Positions 38,041-51,300 are shown, counted from the stretch's first letter. The stretch: 64,000 bases of DNA from Antedon mediterranea (GCF_964355755.1 NC_092679.1:14932932-14996931); one strand, 5' to 3'. Translations and numbers: made by a program. Notes: generated by a model not told the origin, from the letters alone.

Positions 38041-39633
38041 AGGTGATCATTTAGAATAAAATGATCACCTATTGTTATTGTATGAAATCTTTATTCTTCT
38101 TATTCTTATTATTTATTTCTCTCTGTACAGATTTTGTGTAACAAATATCTCAAAAAGTTTAATGTTAATGATTACCAAAATTTCACAATGTCTTTCAAAT
38201 ACGTTAACTTAGTCCTAATAAGCTTTTCAGCGTGATCACTCATCCGTGACGTCACGTATACGCCATTTTGTGAAATCACATTATCAATCATATCTCCATA
38301 ATTCATTATCGCATATTAATGAAAATCACTACACGTAAACTTGAGGTCAAGATAAAAAATATTAGCAAATAAAAACTCGGGCGTTTCAAGGTCATGCGCG
38401 TGAAATCGCCCGTTGAAATTTTAAAAAGCTCAAAATTTAGTTTTTATCAATTTAGAGCATGAAATAGGCCATTTGCGTGTTTCAAAAAATTACTGCGTAA
38501 AAACACATTTTTGCGCACGCGATTTTTAAAAAGGGTAAAAAATAAAATTTGATGTATACATCATATTCTACTCACAATCCTTAGTACATTCTCCGACTTT
38601 GAGTCCATTCCGACTTAAAATAACGCTATACGAGCACGTTAAAAATGACAAAATGCGCACATTAATTGTACAAAAGTGCTAAAAATGGTAAAAAATAAGG
38701 CCTTTTTAAAATGAATATAACTCTTCAGAATGGCAGGTGACCCCCAATTTTTTTAACTTATTATGGAAGCCAATAAGTTGTAGATATAAATATATATACA
38801 TATTAGACGTACAAAATGGTATGACGTCATCAAATGGCCACTTGAATTTAAAAATTAGTAATTTTTATCTTTTTGTGTGGGTTATCACATTCAATAGAGC
38901 GCATCTCCGTTATTTGAGCCCGATTTTCGCACACATTTTAGTATGTGCTTGCTCAATTAATTATCTTTCTCGTGAGTTGTGAACATTTTTATTGTGATGA
39001 CGTCATCACGCGTAAAAACTTGAATAACCTAGGTCGTGTAATTTCAGCTACACCATACATTTGAATATCTTATAGCTCCTTAGAATTAAAGGTGACCTTG
39101 AAGATTATAATTTATTATGAAAGCTGATGAAATGTAGATATGAATTCATATTAAAATTAAGCCTATCGGATGCTGTGATGTTATCATATGACCAGTTGAA
39201 GTTAAAAAGTAGTTTTTAAATTTCTTTAGTCGAAGTTATAAAAATTTCAAAGACCGCGCATTGCGCTTCTACCTGTCAAATTCTCTTCCTATCCTTATAT
39301 TTATTTGCTCAATTCATTATCTTTTGAAATTGCCATCTTCGAGTTTATTTTGATAATTCCATCATACCAAAAAATTAGAACATGATGTGGGTCCCGTAAT
39401 TTCACCTATGCTACACTGTATATAGATATACAGTATATACTGTACATATTGTATATGACACATAATAGGTACAACTCAGCGCTATAAGTGTATATGCATC
39501 ATGTCATAGGATGGCGTACATCAACTTTTTACAATCGTATGTTAACGTACGTGCATGTTTCAAAAATGTTAATTTCATTAAAATGATAAAAATGATCACC
39601 TATAATTCGTCAAAGTGACGAATTAAATTCTAG
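38041..39633. mobile_element. Helitron-like element, copy B
   Basis: It starts with the same AGGTGATCATTT hairpin as copy A and ends with the same hairpin and CTAG. By eye it differs from copy A by scattered single-base changes and small indels, so the duplication is recent. An open frame of about 80 residues (38,737-38,982) is shared with the other copies but simply reflects their common origin. Confidence 0.72.
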
Positions 39634-41190
39634 TGAGAAATTGTTTTTGTCCAAAAAAAATGTTTCTTCGCAATTTCTTTCTGTACAGATTTTGTGTAAC
39701 AAATATCTCAAAAAGTTTAATGTCAATGATTACCAAAATTTCACAATGTCTTTCAAATACTTTAACTTAGTCCTAATAAGCTTTTCAACGTGATAACTCA
39801 TCCTTGACGTCATTTATACGCCATTTTGCAAAATCACATTATCAATCATATCTCCATAATTCATTATCACATATTAATGAAATTCACTACACGTAAACTT
39901 CTGGTCAAGGGTAAATATATTAGCAAATAAAAACGCACGTGCACGTAGGGTCATGTGCGTGAAATCGCGCGTTAAAAATTTAAAATGCTCAAAATTAAGT
40001 TTTGATCAATTTAGAGCATGAATTAGGCCATTTGCGTGTTTCAAAAAATTACTGCGCAAAAAAAAATTTTGCGCGCGCGATACTTAAAAAGCGTAAAAAA
40101 TATGAATTTTTTTTACAAATCTCATTCTACTCACCGTCCTTAGTACATTCACCAAATTTGAGTCAGTTCCGACTTAAAATAACGCTATACGAGCAGGTTA
40201 AAAATGACAAAATGCGCAAATTAATTGCATCAAAGTGATGAAAATGGTGAAAAATAAGGCCTTTTTAAAATGAATATAACTCTTCAGAATGGCAGGTGAC
40301 CCCCAATTTTTTTAACTTATTATGGAAGCCAATAAGTTGTAGATATAAATATATATACATATTAGACGTACAAAATGGTATGACGTCATCAAATGGCCAC
40401 TTGAATTTAAAAATTAGTAATTTTTTTCTTTTTGTGTGGGTTATCACATTCAATAGAGCGCATCTCCGTTATTTGAGCCCGATTTTCGCACAAATTTTAG
40501 TATGTGCTTGCTCAATTAATTATCTTTCCCATGAGTTGTCAACATTTTATTTTGATGACGTCATCACGCGTAAAAACTTGAATAACCTAGGTCGTTTAAT
40601 TTCAGCTACACCATACATTTGAATATCTTATAGCTCTTCAGAATTAAAGGTGACCTTGAAGATTATAACTTATTGTGAAAGCTGATGAAATGTAGATATA
40701 AATTGATATAAAAATTAAGCTTATCGGATGTAGTGATGTTATCATATGGCCAGTTGAAGTTAAAAAGTAGTTTTTAAATTTCTTTAGTCGAAGTTATACA
40801 AATTTCAAAGAGCGCGCATTGCGCTTCTACGTGTCAAATTCTCTTCCATTCCTTGTATTTATTTGCTCAATTCATTATCTTTCGAAATTGTCATCTTCGA
40901 GTTTATTTTGATAATTCCATCATACCAAAAAATTAGAACATGATGTGGGTCCCGTAATTTCACCTATGCTACACTGTATATAGATATACAGTATATACTG
41001 TACATATTGTATATGACACATAATAGGTACAACTCAGCACTATAAGTATAATGCATCATGTCATAGGATAGCGTACATCAGCTTTTTACGATCATATGTT
41101 AATGTACACGCATGTTTAAAAAATGTTAATTTCATTAAAATGATAAAAATGATCACCTATAATTCGTCAAAGTGACGAATTAAATTCTAG
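39634..41190. mobile_element. Helitron-like element, copy C with different left end
   Basis: The right end is identical in design to copies A and B. The left end differs: GAGAAATTG...CAATTTCTTTC forms another hairpin in place of AGGTGATCATTT, and shared sequence begins at TCTGTACAGATTTTGTG. It is more diverged from A and B than they are from each other over its first 600 bases. Confidence 0.7.
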
Positions 41191-41191
41191 T

Positions 41192-41640
41192 TTTATTTTA
41201 TATTTGAAATTAAGTGCCATTTCCGACCATTGAGCAGCTCTATTTTTTTCATATTTTCTTACCTCAGCCCCAACCATGGTGGGGTTGAGGTCCTGGAGAC
41301 ACAATTAATATATATTTTGATTTCCTATTTTAAATTATAATTGCCATTTTCGAACTATGGTGGGCTAAGATCATGGAGACACTAATAAATATATTTTTTT
41401 TCATATTTTAAATTAAGTGCCATTTCCGGCCATCGAGTAGGTATTTTTTTCCAAATTTTCTTATCAACCATGGTGGGGCTGAGGTCCTGGAGACACTCAA
41501 AATAATTTTTTTTATTTCCTATTTTAAATTATAATTGCTATTTTCTAATTATGGTGGGCTAAGATCCTTTCATATTTGAAATTAAGTGCAAAGATCCCGG
41601 CCATCGAGCAGCTCTCATATTTCAGTTCAAAAATTATAAA
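41192..41640. repeat. Palindromic satellite, right block
   Basis: Continuation of the satellite at 35,860-36,461, with the same AACCATGGTGGGG and TAAGTGCCATTTCC words and the same alternate half unit (TATGGTGGGCTAAGATC). Units decay toward the right end, near 41,600. Confidence 0.8.
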
Positions 41641-41984
41641 TTTCCATGGCTGTGTAACAGGTTTTTTTTTTTTTGGGTGGGGGAGTGGGGTGGGGGTTGG
41701 TGTTGGTGTCATTTGCAATTACCATTTTCGCACCCCAGATATTTAGAATTATTAGTTATTACTCACAAAACTAAAAATATAAATTTTGTACGACATGGGG
41801 ATACAATTTTAGGCCCTATTTTGTGTCAGTTGGGGTTTTACAAACGTTTATTAGACATAAAACCGTTGGTGGCGCTGTTTAGGGCCACATTTTGGGGATC
41901 TGGCATTATTTTTCCCAATCTGGCATTATTTGAGACAGGATACGGCATAATTTAAATTTTATCGCTGGCAACGCTGGTCCCAGC

Positions 41985-42470
41985 GTATATTTCAGAGTTA
42001 ATCAAGTTTCGCTCGGCGACCTGTACTCGTTCCCTCCGGTCCACTCTTAACTAGTATCCACGGTGTAGATTGAAGTCATGTGTGGAGCGATCTTTCGTGG
42101 TCGCTGCTCCAAAATTGTGGAATTCTTTGCCTTTGGTGATTCGTGGGTCTCCCTCCGTTTCAATTTTCAAAGCTCACTTGAAGACTCACTTGTTTCGTTC
42201 TGTGTGAATTCATTATTTTTTCATATACATTTTATTCATTTTATTGTTTGTTAGGCAGGATAGTCACATGCTCACATCACTATGACACTTGTGAATCATT
42301 CACAACAATAGCTAGCTTGTCTTGAAAAGTTATTGAAACAGTGGGGTGATGTGAGATTCCTTTTTCGGACTTTTTCTGTTGTCTTGGTCAATTTATTCGT
42401 TTTTTAGGCTATTTCGTGGTTTATTTTACATCAACATTTTCATTTTCACACTTGTGCTAAACAGCGCATA
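41985..42470 (+). pseudogene. CR1/L2-like LINE, right part of the split copy
   Basis: The translation resumes the C-terminal region typical of this LINE group: AYISELIKFRSATCTRSLRS, a stop, then ERSFVVAAPKLWNSLPL and FKAHLKTHLF, ending near 42,208. The 3' untranslated part follows and is interrupted by the foldback at 42,471. A GCGCTATATAAAT word at 45,839-45,851, on the far side of the foldback, may be the original LINE end. Confidence 0.8.
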
Positions 42471-45400
42471 TACTCTAGTAGCTAGATCAACTTTCGTATG
42501 CACTTTGAGGTCCAGAGAATTTGACTTCAGAAATTGGTTTAGGGTGGTCAAACAATCAATTTTGGCTTGGTTACACATTTTGAAAATGTGGCGAAAGGTC
42601 AAAAGGTCAGGGTGAAAGGTTATAACACCAAACACCAACATGTCCTTAAATCTCGACAACCACTGGTCACAGCAAGGTAATTTTGGTCTCAAATTGATCA
42701 GAAGGTATACATTTATATTCAGTCTAATGGGACATTTTAGCAAAAAATGACCGGAAATGCCATTTCTGACCTTTGACCCACAACCCAGGGCATGTATGTA
42801 TCTCCGTAACTACTGGTCATAGACACTTGAATTTGGTCTTAAACTGTTCGAAATATAGATTTTGTTATTTGCTACACATTTTGAAAAATGTTACAAAAGG
42901 TCAAAGAGTCAGGGTCAAGGGTTATATGAAGAAATATAAATAGCTACTTGTATCTTGGCAACCACTGGTCGTAGCAAGTCAATGTTGGTCTCAAAATGTT
43001 CAGAAGGCATGCATTCATATTCAGTCTAATGGGGCATTTTAGTCAAAAATGATCAGAAATGCTCTTTCTGACCTTTGACCCACATACCAGGGCATCTTCA
43101 TATCTCTGTAAGTACTGGTCGTAGAAACTTAAATTTGGTATCAAATTGTTGGAAATATACATTTTTACATTCATTCTAACAGAAAATTTGGTGAAAAGAT
43201 GATCAGAAATACTATTAATTACTAATGTTTCAAACAAAAAACATACCTCTACACAACTTATTCTTACAGGGCATCTTCATATCTCTGTAAGTACTGGTTG
43301 TAGAAACTTAAATTTGGTATAAAATTGTTCGAAATATACATATTTACATTCATTCTAATAGAAAATTTGGTTAAAAGATGACCAGAAATACTATTAATTA
43401 CTAATGTTATTGTTTCAAACAAATAACATATCTCTACACAACTTATCCTTGGACAGTAATGTTTTGCAATAACTTATGCTTTAAATTGTTTCATTATACG
43501 ATTTAAAACAAATCCTTTACTGTTTGTAATTGTATTTTTGCTTATAATAATGCTAGAAAGTATTTTTGACCCCCGAGGATGATCAAACATTTTTATAGAA
43601 ACGTCGAGCCCAACAGAATTCTTTTCAGAATGCTAAAGTAACTTACCGAATTCATCCTAATAAACGCCCCGGGCATTTATTGTTCAGAAGGGTTTTTTCG
43701 TTTTTTATTGGTGTAATATGGTATGTACAGTATAATCAAATAAATACTACCTACAGCAGAAAAAAAAAATACAGCACAATTATTATCAAAAAGTGATACA
43801 AAAATGCTTGGTAAATTGTAGATTATGGTAGTCATTGAAATTTGTTGTGATACAATTATTAGTCGCGTGCAGCTCACTATGTCGGTCGGTTGGTCGGTAA
43901 ACACTAACTAAAATTTGAGCACGCTTCTGCAGCCATGTATATGGCCTTGTTGTGTATATGCATGTGGCGGGGCGTTTAAATCGAAGGGAGGGGTGAGCGT
44001 TTATTTAAAATGTTTCTGTCTTTTAGACACAGGCTCCATTTAACGAATCCTCTCCGGGTGCCAGTATAATGATATGAAACAATGACACATCATTATCCTG
44101 AGACACTATATGAGATTACACAATTTGTCATCTGTTTGTTTGTAACTACAATTTGTCAACAATCAACACTGTCTTTTGCATATATATGCCAATACATAGT
44201 TTCAATATGTCCAGCTTTCCTGAAAACACCCTTGTGTACTGTAGTGTGTTGTAGTATGATTTTATCATGATACCCTTCTGATGCTTTTATTGTCAATGCA
44301 TTTAGTACTTAAAAAATAAAAAAACCTAAATTTCTAGTGGTATTGATAATAAATCTCCAGAAATATTGTTTTATTATGTACACTGGGAACAGACGTGTAT
44401 AAATTATGTATAATTTGCCGGTGACATTCAAAAATATTATACAACAGTGTTATATACAGAATGATGACAATGAATTGGTCTATTATAGTTGTCTCAGATA
44501 CCTTTTCAATATCATGATTGTACTTGCACCCGGATGAAGGAGGTTTAATCCAGTTATTCTTATTACAATATTAATTGTGTTGTACTTTTAGTCGCGTCGC
44601 GACTCTACAGCTCACTATGTTGGTTGGTCGGTCGGTAAACACTCACTTGAGCACGCGACTGCAGCCATCTATATGGCCTTGTTTTATATCTAGGGTGTAT
44701 TTATTTGATATACATATATTTTTACCATATTACATCAAAAACAAACAAAAACGCCTCCACCGAATAAACATCCCTCCCCCTAAACACCCCTCTGAACAAT
44801 AAATGTCCGGGGCGTTTATTCGGATAAATACGGTAAGTTACTTCTAGCATTCTGAAAAGAACTGTTGAGTTCGACGTTTCTATCAATACTTGATCATCCT
44901 CGGGGGGGGTCAACAATATTTTCTAGCATTATTATAAGCAAAAGTACAATTATAAACAGTAAAGGATTTGTTGTAATTCCTATAATGAAACCATTTAAAG
45001 CATCAGTTATTGCATACTATTTATATAAGAATAAGTTGTGTAGAGGTATGTTTTTTGTTTGAAACATTAGTAATTAATAGTATTTCTGATCATCTTTTCA
45101 CCAAATTTTCTGTTAGAATGAATGTAAATTGTATATTTCCAACAATTTGATACCAAATTTAAGTTTCTACGACCAGTACTTACAGAGATATTAAGATGCC
45201 CTGGTATGTGGGTCAAAGGTCAGAAATGGCATTTCTGATCATTTTTCACTAAAATGTCTCATTAGACTGAATATGAATAAATGCCTTCGCAACATTTTGA
45301 GACTAAAATTGACTTGCTGCGACCAGTGGTTGCCAAGATACAAGTACCTATTTGTGTTTGTTCATATAACCCTTGACCCTGACCCTTTGACCTTTTGTAA

Positions 45401-45820
45401 CATTTTTCAAAATGTGCAACAAATAAATAAATGCATACTGCGAACATTTTAGGACCTAATTCAAGTGTCTACGACCAGTACTTACGGAGATACATACATG
45501 CCCTCTGTAGTGGGTCAAAGGTCAGAAATGGCATTTCCGGTCATTTTTGACTAAATTGTCCCATTAGACTGAATATAAATGTATACCTTCCGATCAATTT
45601 GAGACCAAAATTACCTTGCTGTGACCAGTGGTTGTCGAGATTTAAGGACCTATTGGTGTTTGGTATTATAACCTTTCACCCTGACCTTTTGACCTTTCGC
45701 CACATTTTCAAAATGTGTAACCAAGCCAAAAATGATAGTTTGACCATCCTAAACCAATTTCTGAAGTCAAATTCTCTGGACCTCAAAGTGCATACGAAAG
45801 TTAATCTAGCTACTAGAGTA
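42471..45820. mobile_element. 3.35-kb foldback element
   Basis: TACTCTAGTAGCTAGATCAA at 42,471 is matched, inverted, by TTAATCTAGCTACTAGAGTA ending at 45,820. The pairing continues inward (GTCCAGAGAATTTGACTTCAG, GACCTTTGACCCAC, TAAACGCCCCGGGC) to about 43,760 on the left and 44,690 on the right, so each arm is about 1.1-1.3 kb. The arms contain internal repeats with ACTGGTCGTAG... words. The centre (43,860-44,690) holds a direct repeat of about 100 bases (CTCACTATGT(C/T)GGT, GCAGCCAT, ATATGGCCTTGTT). No transposase frame was seen. Confidence 0.82.
43859..44690. repeat. Direct repeats in foldback centre
   Basis: AGTCGCGT...CAGCTCACTATG, GGTCGGTAAACACT, TTGAGCACGC, CTGCAGCCAT and TATATGGCCTTGTT occur in the same orientation at 43,859-43,958 and 44,590-44,690. 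They flank a 630-base segment with no recognisable content. Direct repeats inside a large palindrome are unusual and may mark an element inserted in the centre. Confidence 0.7.
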
Positions 45821-45859
45821 ATAGGGACTTTTGTATTTTGCGCTATATAAATTTTTAGT

Positions 45860-48280
45860 TACCAAGTTACGCAAAGTCTTAACTTTGACCATATTGATTT
45901 TTTGGCCCCTGTAGTGACCAAGCATCCCAATTTTTTTTCGGCCAACAGCAAAAAATTGATTTTTATTGATATAAGGAAGCAAAAAAACCTTGTTAACATA
46001 GTTTGCTAGAGGGTGCAGGTAAACTCTTTCTGGCTCCCCAACTAATAAACAATTTTTTCTTTTCAAACTCCAACATGCAACAATAGCTAGAAGGAAACCA
46101 AATTTATCTTAAAGTTTAATTTGAGTTAAATTTTATTTCAGAATCAAATCGTTACAAAAAGTAACACACAGAGTCAAATGATGATCAACTACTTGAAAAT
46201 CACATATAGTTATATTTTTAGCCCAACTTTGCTTTTATAAGACGGACAAAAGCCTGTAACACCATGTGACATAACGTTAAATTAATCATGCATCCAAAAT
46301 CAAGATCTGGATTAAAACGACTGTATCATCTTTCCATACATGGCTACTGTTTAATATACGTGTGTAATTGTTTCTAGATAACAATTCCTCTTCAATTGCA
46401 CTGTACAAAATACTGTTTTTATGTATTGTAGTGTGTACATTTATTGCATTTAGGTGCTAAGTTAGAAAAAAACAAATATCATATATTTGTTAATTAAAAA
46501 CAAATATTTTATAACAAAATATGTCAGGCATAGTGTAAAAATCTAGATTGTTGAAAAAAAACCATTTTAGATTTATTAAATAATGCTTGGCATTTGATAA
46601 AATTGCCCATCGTTTCAATATTTCATAATTGTTTTAAAATTTGAACTATCATCTCTCACAAACAGATTGTGTACAAAAATAAAACAAATGAAACATAGGG
46701 GAAACTATAGATCGATACTTATTGGAATGTATGATCAATATATAAATAAAAATATATGGCAAATTTACATTATGCTAAATATTATTGCATTTAGCTGTAC
46801 GACAAATAAAAACAGACATAAAAATACTTAGTAAGGACAACAACAACCTAACTTTAAAAAAATATTATATGATTGCAAAATAAGGCAAGAGGATTACAGT
46901 ATTTTTTTGGTTCTATGTTTTCCAGACAATGGAATGTACATAGATTTTCAAACATAAAGAACTATTCATTTTATGTAGATTTGCTGGTATTATTTTCATA
47001 CTATTTTCAATTCTACATATTTTCTACAATTTAAAATTTAATTTAAAATTTTGAATTCTAACAAAGAAGCAATCATTTAAGTTAATTGTACCGGCAAGTA
47101 TTTTAGACAAACATTAAAAAAGTAGAAAAACATACAAATGTTTACTGTAGTGTACAAATTGAATGTTTACAAACAGTATGGAATACTTTTGTTTACATTT
47201 TGGACATACTTTTTACCACCATAATTTTAATTTTACAGGTAAGAAAAACTTTAAAATAGGTAAAAATAGTATTATATACAATTTAAATTCTATACTTACA
47301 AAAAAGTTAGGAAACTAAATGCATTTTGTGGAATATTTAGGCATATTTTGTATGACCATACAACAAGGCAAGATAAGTATTTTAGATAAACATGTTAAGT
47401 ACAAAAGTGCCTCACTGCTTTTACTGTCTTTAATCTACAAAAACTTTTAAAATAAACTATAAAAATGGTTTAACAAAGAAAAAAGTATAGAATGTATTTT
47501 GTAACAATTCTAAACATAGTTTCATAACTTTTTACAGACAGGTTTTTTATATAAAAGTAAGTACAAAAGAGCACCACACTTTACTGTATGTCTACATGAA
47601 CTCTATAGAATTTAAAATAAATTAACTTTGTATTAAAAATATGCAGTATAAAAAAGATTAACCAAAATTAGGGAATGCATTTTGTGGCAATTTTGCATAA
47701 TGTCAATGATTATAATTTTAATTTTACAGGCAAAATTATTTTTTTTCGGTAAAACTTTTAAGTGCTTGCATAAAAAAAAGTGCACCACTGTACTACTGTA
47801 TGTCTGTAGTCTACATTAACTCTATGTATTCTATACAGTTAGTTTAGAGAATGTATATTGTGGACATTTTAAGTTTATTTTTAATTGTACGGTTTTATAG
47901 ATAAAACAAAGTATCCCTAGTAAATCTTACTCTATGTATTGAACAAAATTTCACGTTTACTTTCAAATATTCAATTTTGTTGACAATCTATGCAGTGCAT
48001 TTTATTAAATTTTATTTATTTTTTAAAATTTTATATTGTATAAAGATCATAAATTTAATTTTCAATAAAATATTTAAAAAATAAGTACAAAAATACATTG
48101 GGAGAAGACTTTAGAATGCATTTTTGCATAAATTGCCAGTACCTTACATAACTGGTACTGTAGCAGTCTACAACACCTGCCATAATAACTATGGCCGATG
48201 GTTACCTTGAACCATATTATTAAAGTGGTTTGGAGTGTGGCCATATCTTACCCCACTTGAGTTGTTGAGGGTGCACCAGA
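45860..48280. other. AT-rich region downstream of the IPT-ZU5-DD gene
   Basis: No gene was seen. From about 46,900 to 48,100 a loose unit recurs every few hundred bases (GTACAAAAGTGC, TACTGTATGTCTGTAGTCTAC, AAAATAAACTATAAAAATG, TTTACAGACAGG). The same kind of sequence lies at 25,300-26,350 beyond the decayed death-domain exon, so this flank was part of the duplicated block. Some of it may be 3' untranslated sequence. Confidence 0.5.
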
Positions 48281-48346
48281 TGATCTGTAAACCTATTGAA
48301 AACACAGTCAGGCCTAATACAACTTCTTTGCACATCCAAAAATCTT

Positions 48347-51300
48347 TCAAATGTTATTTACTTTATCCTCCATTGTCAAATCTTCAACACTCCTTGTAAT
48401 ATCTTGCATATTCTCATTGGTATCTACAAACACGTCTGATGATGAGTGTGGAAAGTTTGGTTCTTTAAACTCTTTCTCTGGTGAAGAAAAACTAGATGTC
48501 GATGAAGATGTTGACATGTTTAGTACTAAATCTGATCCATTGGAGTCATCTAAATTAGGGATGGAGCCATCTGTTACATCTTGAGGTGAAGACTTGTGTG
48601 AACGTGTTGTGTTCTCAAGCTGGTTGTTCCTGGTACTGACATTACCTGTGGGACATATGGCATTGCGGTTGTTTATGGGATTAGCAAGCTGGTTCAAGTT
48701 TTGGTTTGTTTTTTTAATATGATCTTCAACCAAATTAGCAGCATCAATTCTTGAACATGCTTTTAAATGTTCAATGAGTTTTTCAAGAGGCTCATCTTTT
48801 GATTCCCAGGCTTGTAACACACATTCAGTTGGTGATGGATATGTCTCACCTAATCTAACAAGATTTTCACAATCAATTACACTGGCAAACATTCTCCAAT
48901 CGTTTCCATCTGCCATCGTAGGATTTAGCTTTTCATATAATTTAATGCGGAGGAAATAAGGCACTTTTAATGGACATGATATAGGAGATTGTGGTGAGAA
49001 AATTGATGGATGGCCATATGGATATGACATTTGCCCTGGAAATGTATAGTTAGGAGGTGGTATGCGAGGGTGGGAAAAGTTGGGACCAGTGGAGTGTGAC
49101 AATCCTTCATTATACACAACTGTAGATGACATCTGACTGCGGAAAGATGCACTTGCATGGCCACTGTCTGTACTTCGAGTTTGACTTTGTTGTATATCTG
49201 AACTCAGCCATCTGCTAGCTTGCACTTGTGATTGGTTTTCTCCAGTTCTGTTGTCATCAAGAACATTAACGCCTCTCAGCGGTGCTGTTGGTAGATCTAA
49301 GTTCTATCCACAAATTTGCAAAACAAATTATACATAAGAAAATGTAAAAATGGATATAATAAAATCAATACAGGTCTATAATCAAGTAATAATTATTATC
49401 GATTTAACAAATTAAATATAGAATTTACAAATTTTGAAAATGAAAATTCTGAAATCATTGACAAAACCTATTGGCAGACTTAACCATGGAATAAATCTAG
49501 GATCTTAGAGGAGGCGCTGTACAAGCCAGTTCTTAATGGTTTGAGCTCAGCTTCTGGATCTGAAGCCCAGGGTTTGAGAATCATCAATATCATTGGTTTT
49601 TAATAGTTGAGGCAATATAGTTGTGAGAAAGTATTTAGAGTGTTAGGTTCATCTAGGAAATAAGTTATTTATCTTGCAAATACAACTTACTTTAACTCTA
49701 TTTGTGACTACTAGTTTTGCTTTATCAAAGCCAGATTGTTGAACTGATATTTGACAATGGAACTCATTGATATCACCAACATTTTCAAATGCATATTGGC
49801 AGCTACCAATATCCTTCCTCCACAGGTTGTTTAAAATCTGAAAATAATGGTAACAATAGAGATAAAGCAATTACTCTATACAGTATATTAATGGTATTTA
49901 TTTTTTAATACTTTAAAAAAGAAAAAATTATTTATCCAAAGGTAATTCCTTATTATTTTTCTATGATAAAATAAATGTTTGTCTACATACTGTAGTTGCG
50001 CTAGATCAGGATAAGGCTAATCACCCTGATGAGTGACGCAGTAGAAAATATTTTATTCCTTAATCTATATTTTTATTGATCAAAGAAACTACAACACATA
50101 CCTGTTCCTCTTCTTCTGACTGCATAATCCAACCATTTCCAGTTTTTACATTAACTGTTACACTTGATTCACAGTTGTAAAGCTCAAATCTTAACAAATG
50201 AGTCATCTGACGTCTGTCTTCTTTTTTCTCTTCCTCATCAATAGCCTGTATGATACACAAATCATGTAAAATTGATATCTAGTAAAATTGATAAATTTTA
50301 CTAGATATCTGATATCTAGTAAAATTGATAAATTTTACTAGATATCTGATATCAAGTAAAAAAAATCAAGAGAATGTGAATTGTTTAATGTGTTGCAATA
50401 GTTGAGTCAGGAGCACTGTATCGCAACTGACATGCTCCATGGTACTGGTGGTAGAGCAAGTTTTCTCGTATAGAGGACTAAAACTGTTCGTTTAGTAGTA
50501 GGTATACAATTGCCTGTGTGAACTATAAATATTATTTGTGACCAGTAGCAGGGTACCCCGAAGTACCTCAAATGCTTAAAGATATATTATTTTCTTGAAT
50601 ATGACACTTTAATGCCACATAATAGTTAATATTCACTTCGACCAAAAATGTTATTTAAAGCAAATATAGTCAAATTGGCTGCCAGCCAATGGGGTTTTTG
50701 TTGAATTTAACTGTTTATTTTGTCATTTTATAAGTGAAAACAGGCGATTTTTTTTTCTATGGAAGTTATTAACTTGGTTAAAACTACAAAATGGCCTATG
50801 CAAAATCTGATTTTATTAATCTTCATTTTTCATGTTTTTGGGGACAATACATCTTTTAATGAAGGGCTCAATAAACAATAGTAAAAGTTCCTTATCTATA
50901 AAATTGTGTTTACCTTATTTAAATAATAATCACAGCTAAATCTTGAGAAACTATATTAAAAACAACTGGAGAGCCAAAACAAAATGTGCAATAGAAAATA
51001 GGGGTTCATACAGTAAGTTTGTATGTATCTGAGCTTTAATTTACTTGAAACACGAAAGTAGATAACTTTTACTAAGCCTACCTTTTTAAGGTCATCTCTG
51101 TCACCATGGCAGTGTATGTGAATTTCTTGGAAAGTCTGACAGTCATCAAGCTCATTTGCATAAACAACAATTCTCATATATTTAGCTTGATATTTTCCTG
51201 ATGGTAGCGTAATAATAACAAAGTCAGTAAAATGATTTACAAATAGGTAACCATATTGATTCTTCAGAAAGAGTATTTGAGATGAATCCTCTTGATTGTG

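Larger units (their letters stand above)
35176..41976. mobile_element. 6.8-kb hAT-like element inside the LINE
   Basis: An 8-base target duplication, GTCCCAGC, flanks it (35,168-35,175 and 41,977-41,984), the length used by hAT transposases. The ends are CATAGTTGCCA on the left and, reverse complemented, CAGCGTTGCCA on the right. Many subterminal copies of TGGCATTATT/GGCATAAT lie near both ends, as expected for transposase binding sites. No transposase frame is visible; a 62-residue open frame (35,484-35,672) is unrecognised. The centre is a palindromic satellite interrupted by a Helitron-like trimer. Removing 35,176-41,984 rejoins the LINE coding sequence. Confidence 0.85.

Noticed and set aside
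37155-40622. Similar open frames of 80-108 residues in all three Helitron-like copies
   Set aside because: They are shared because the copies are recent duplicates. The frames lack recognisable motifs, differ at their ends and contain no Rep/helicase features.
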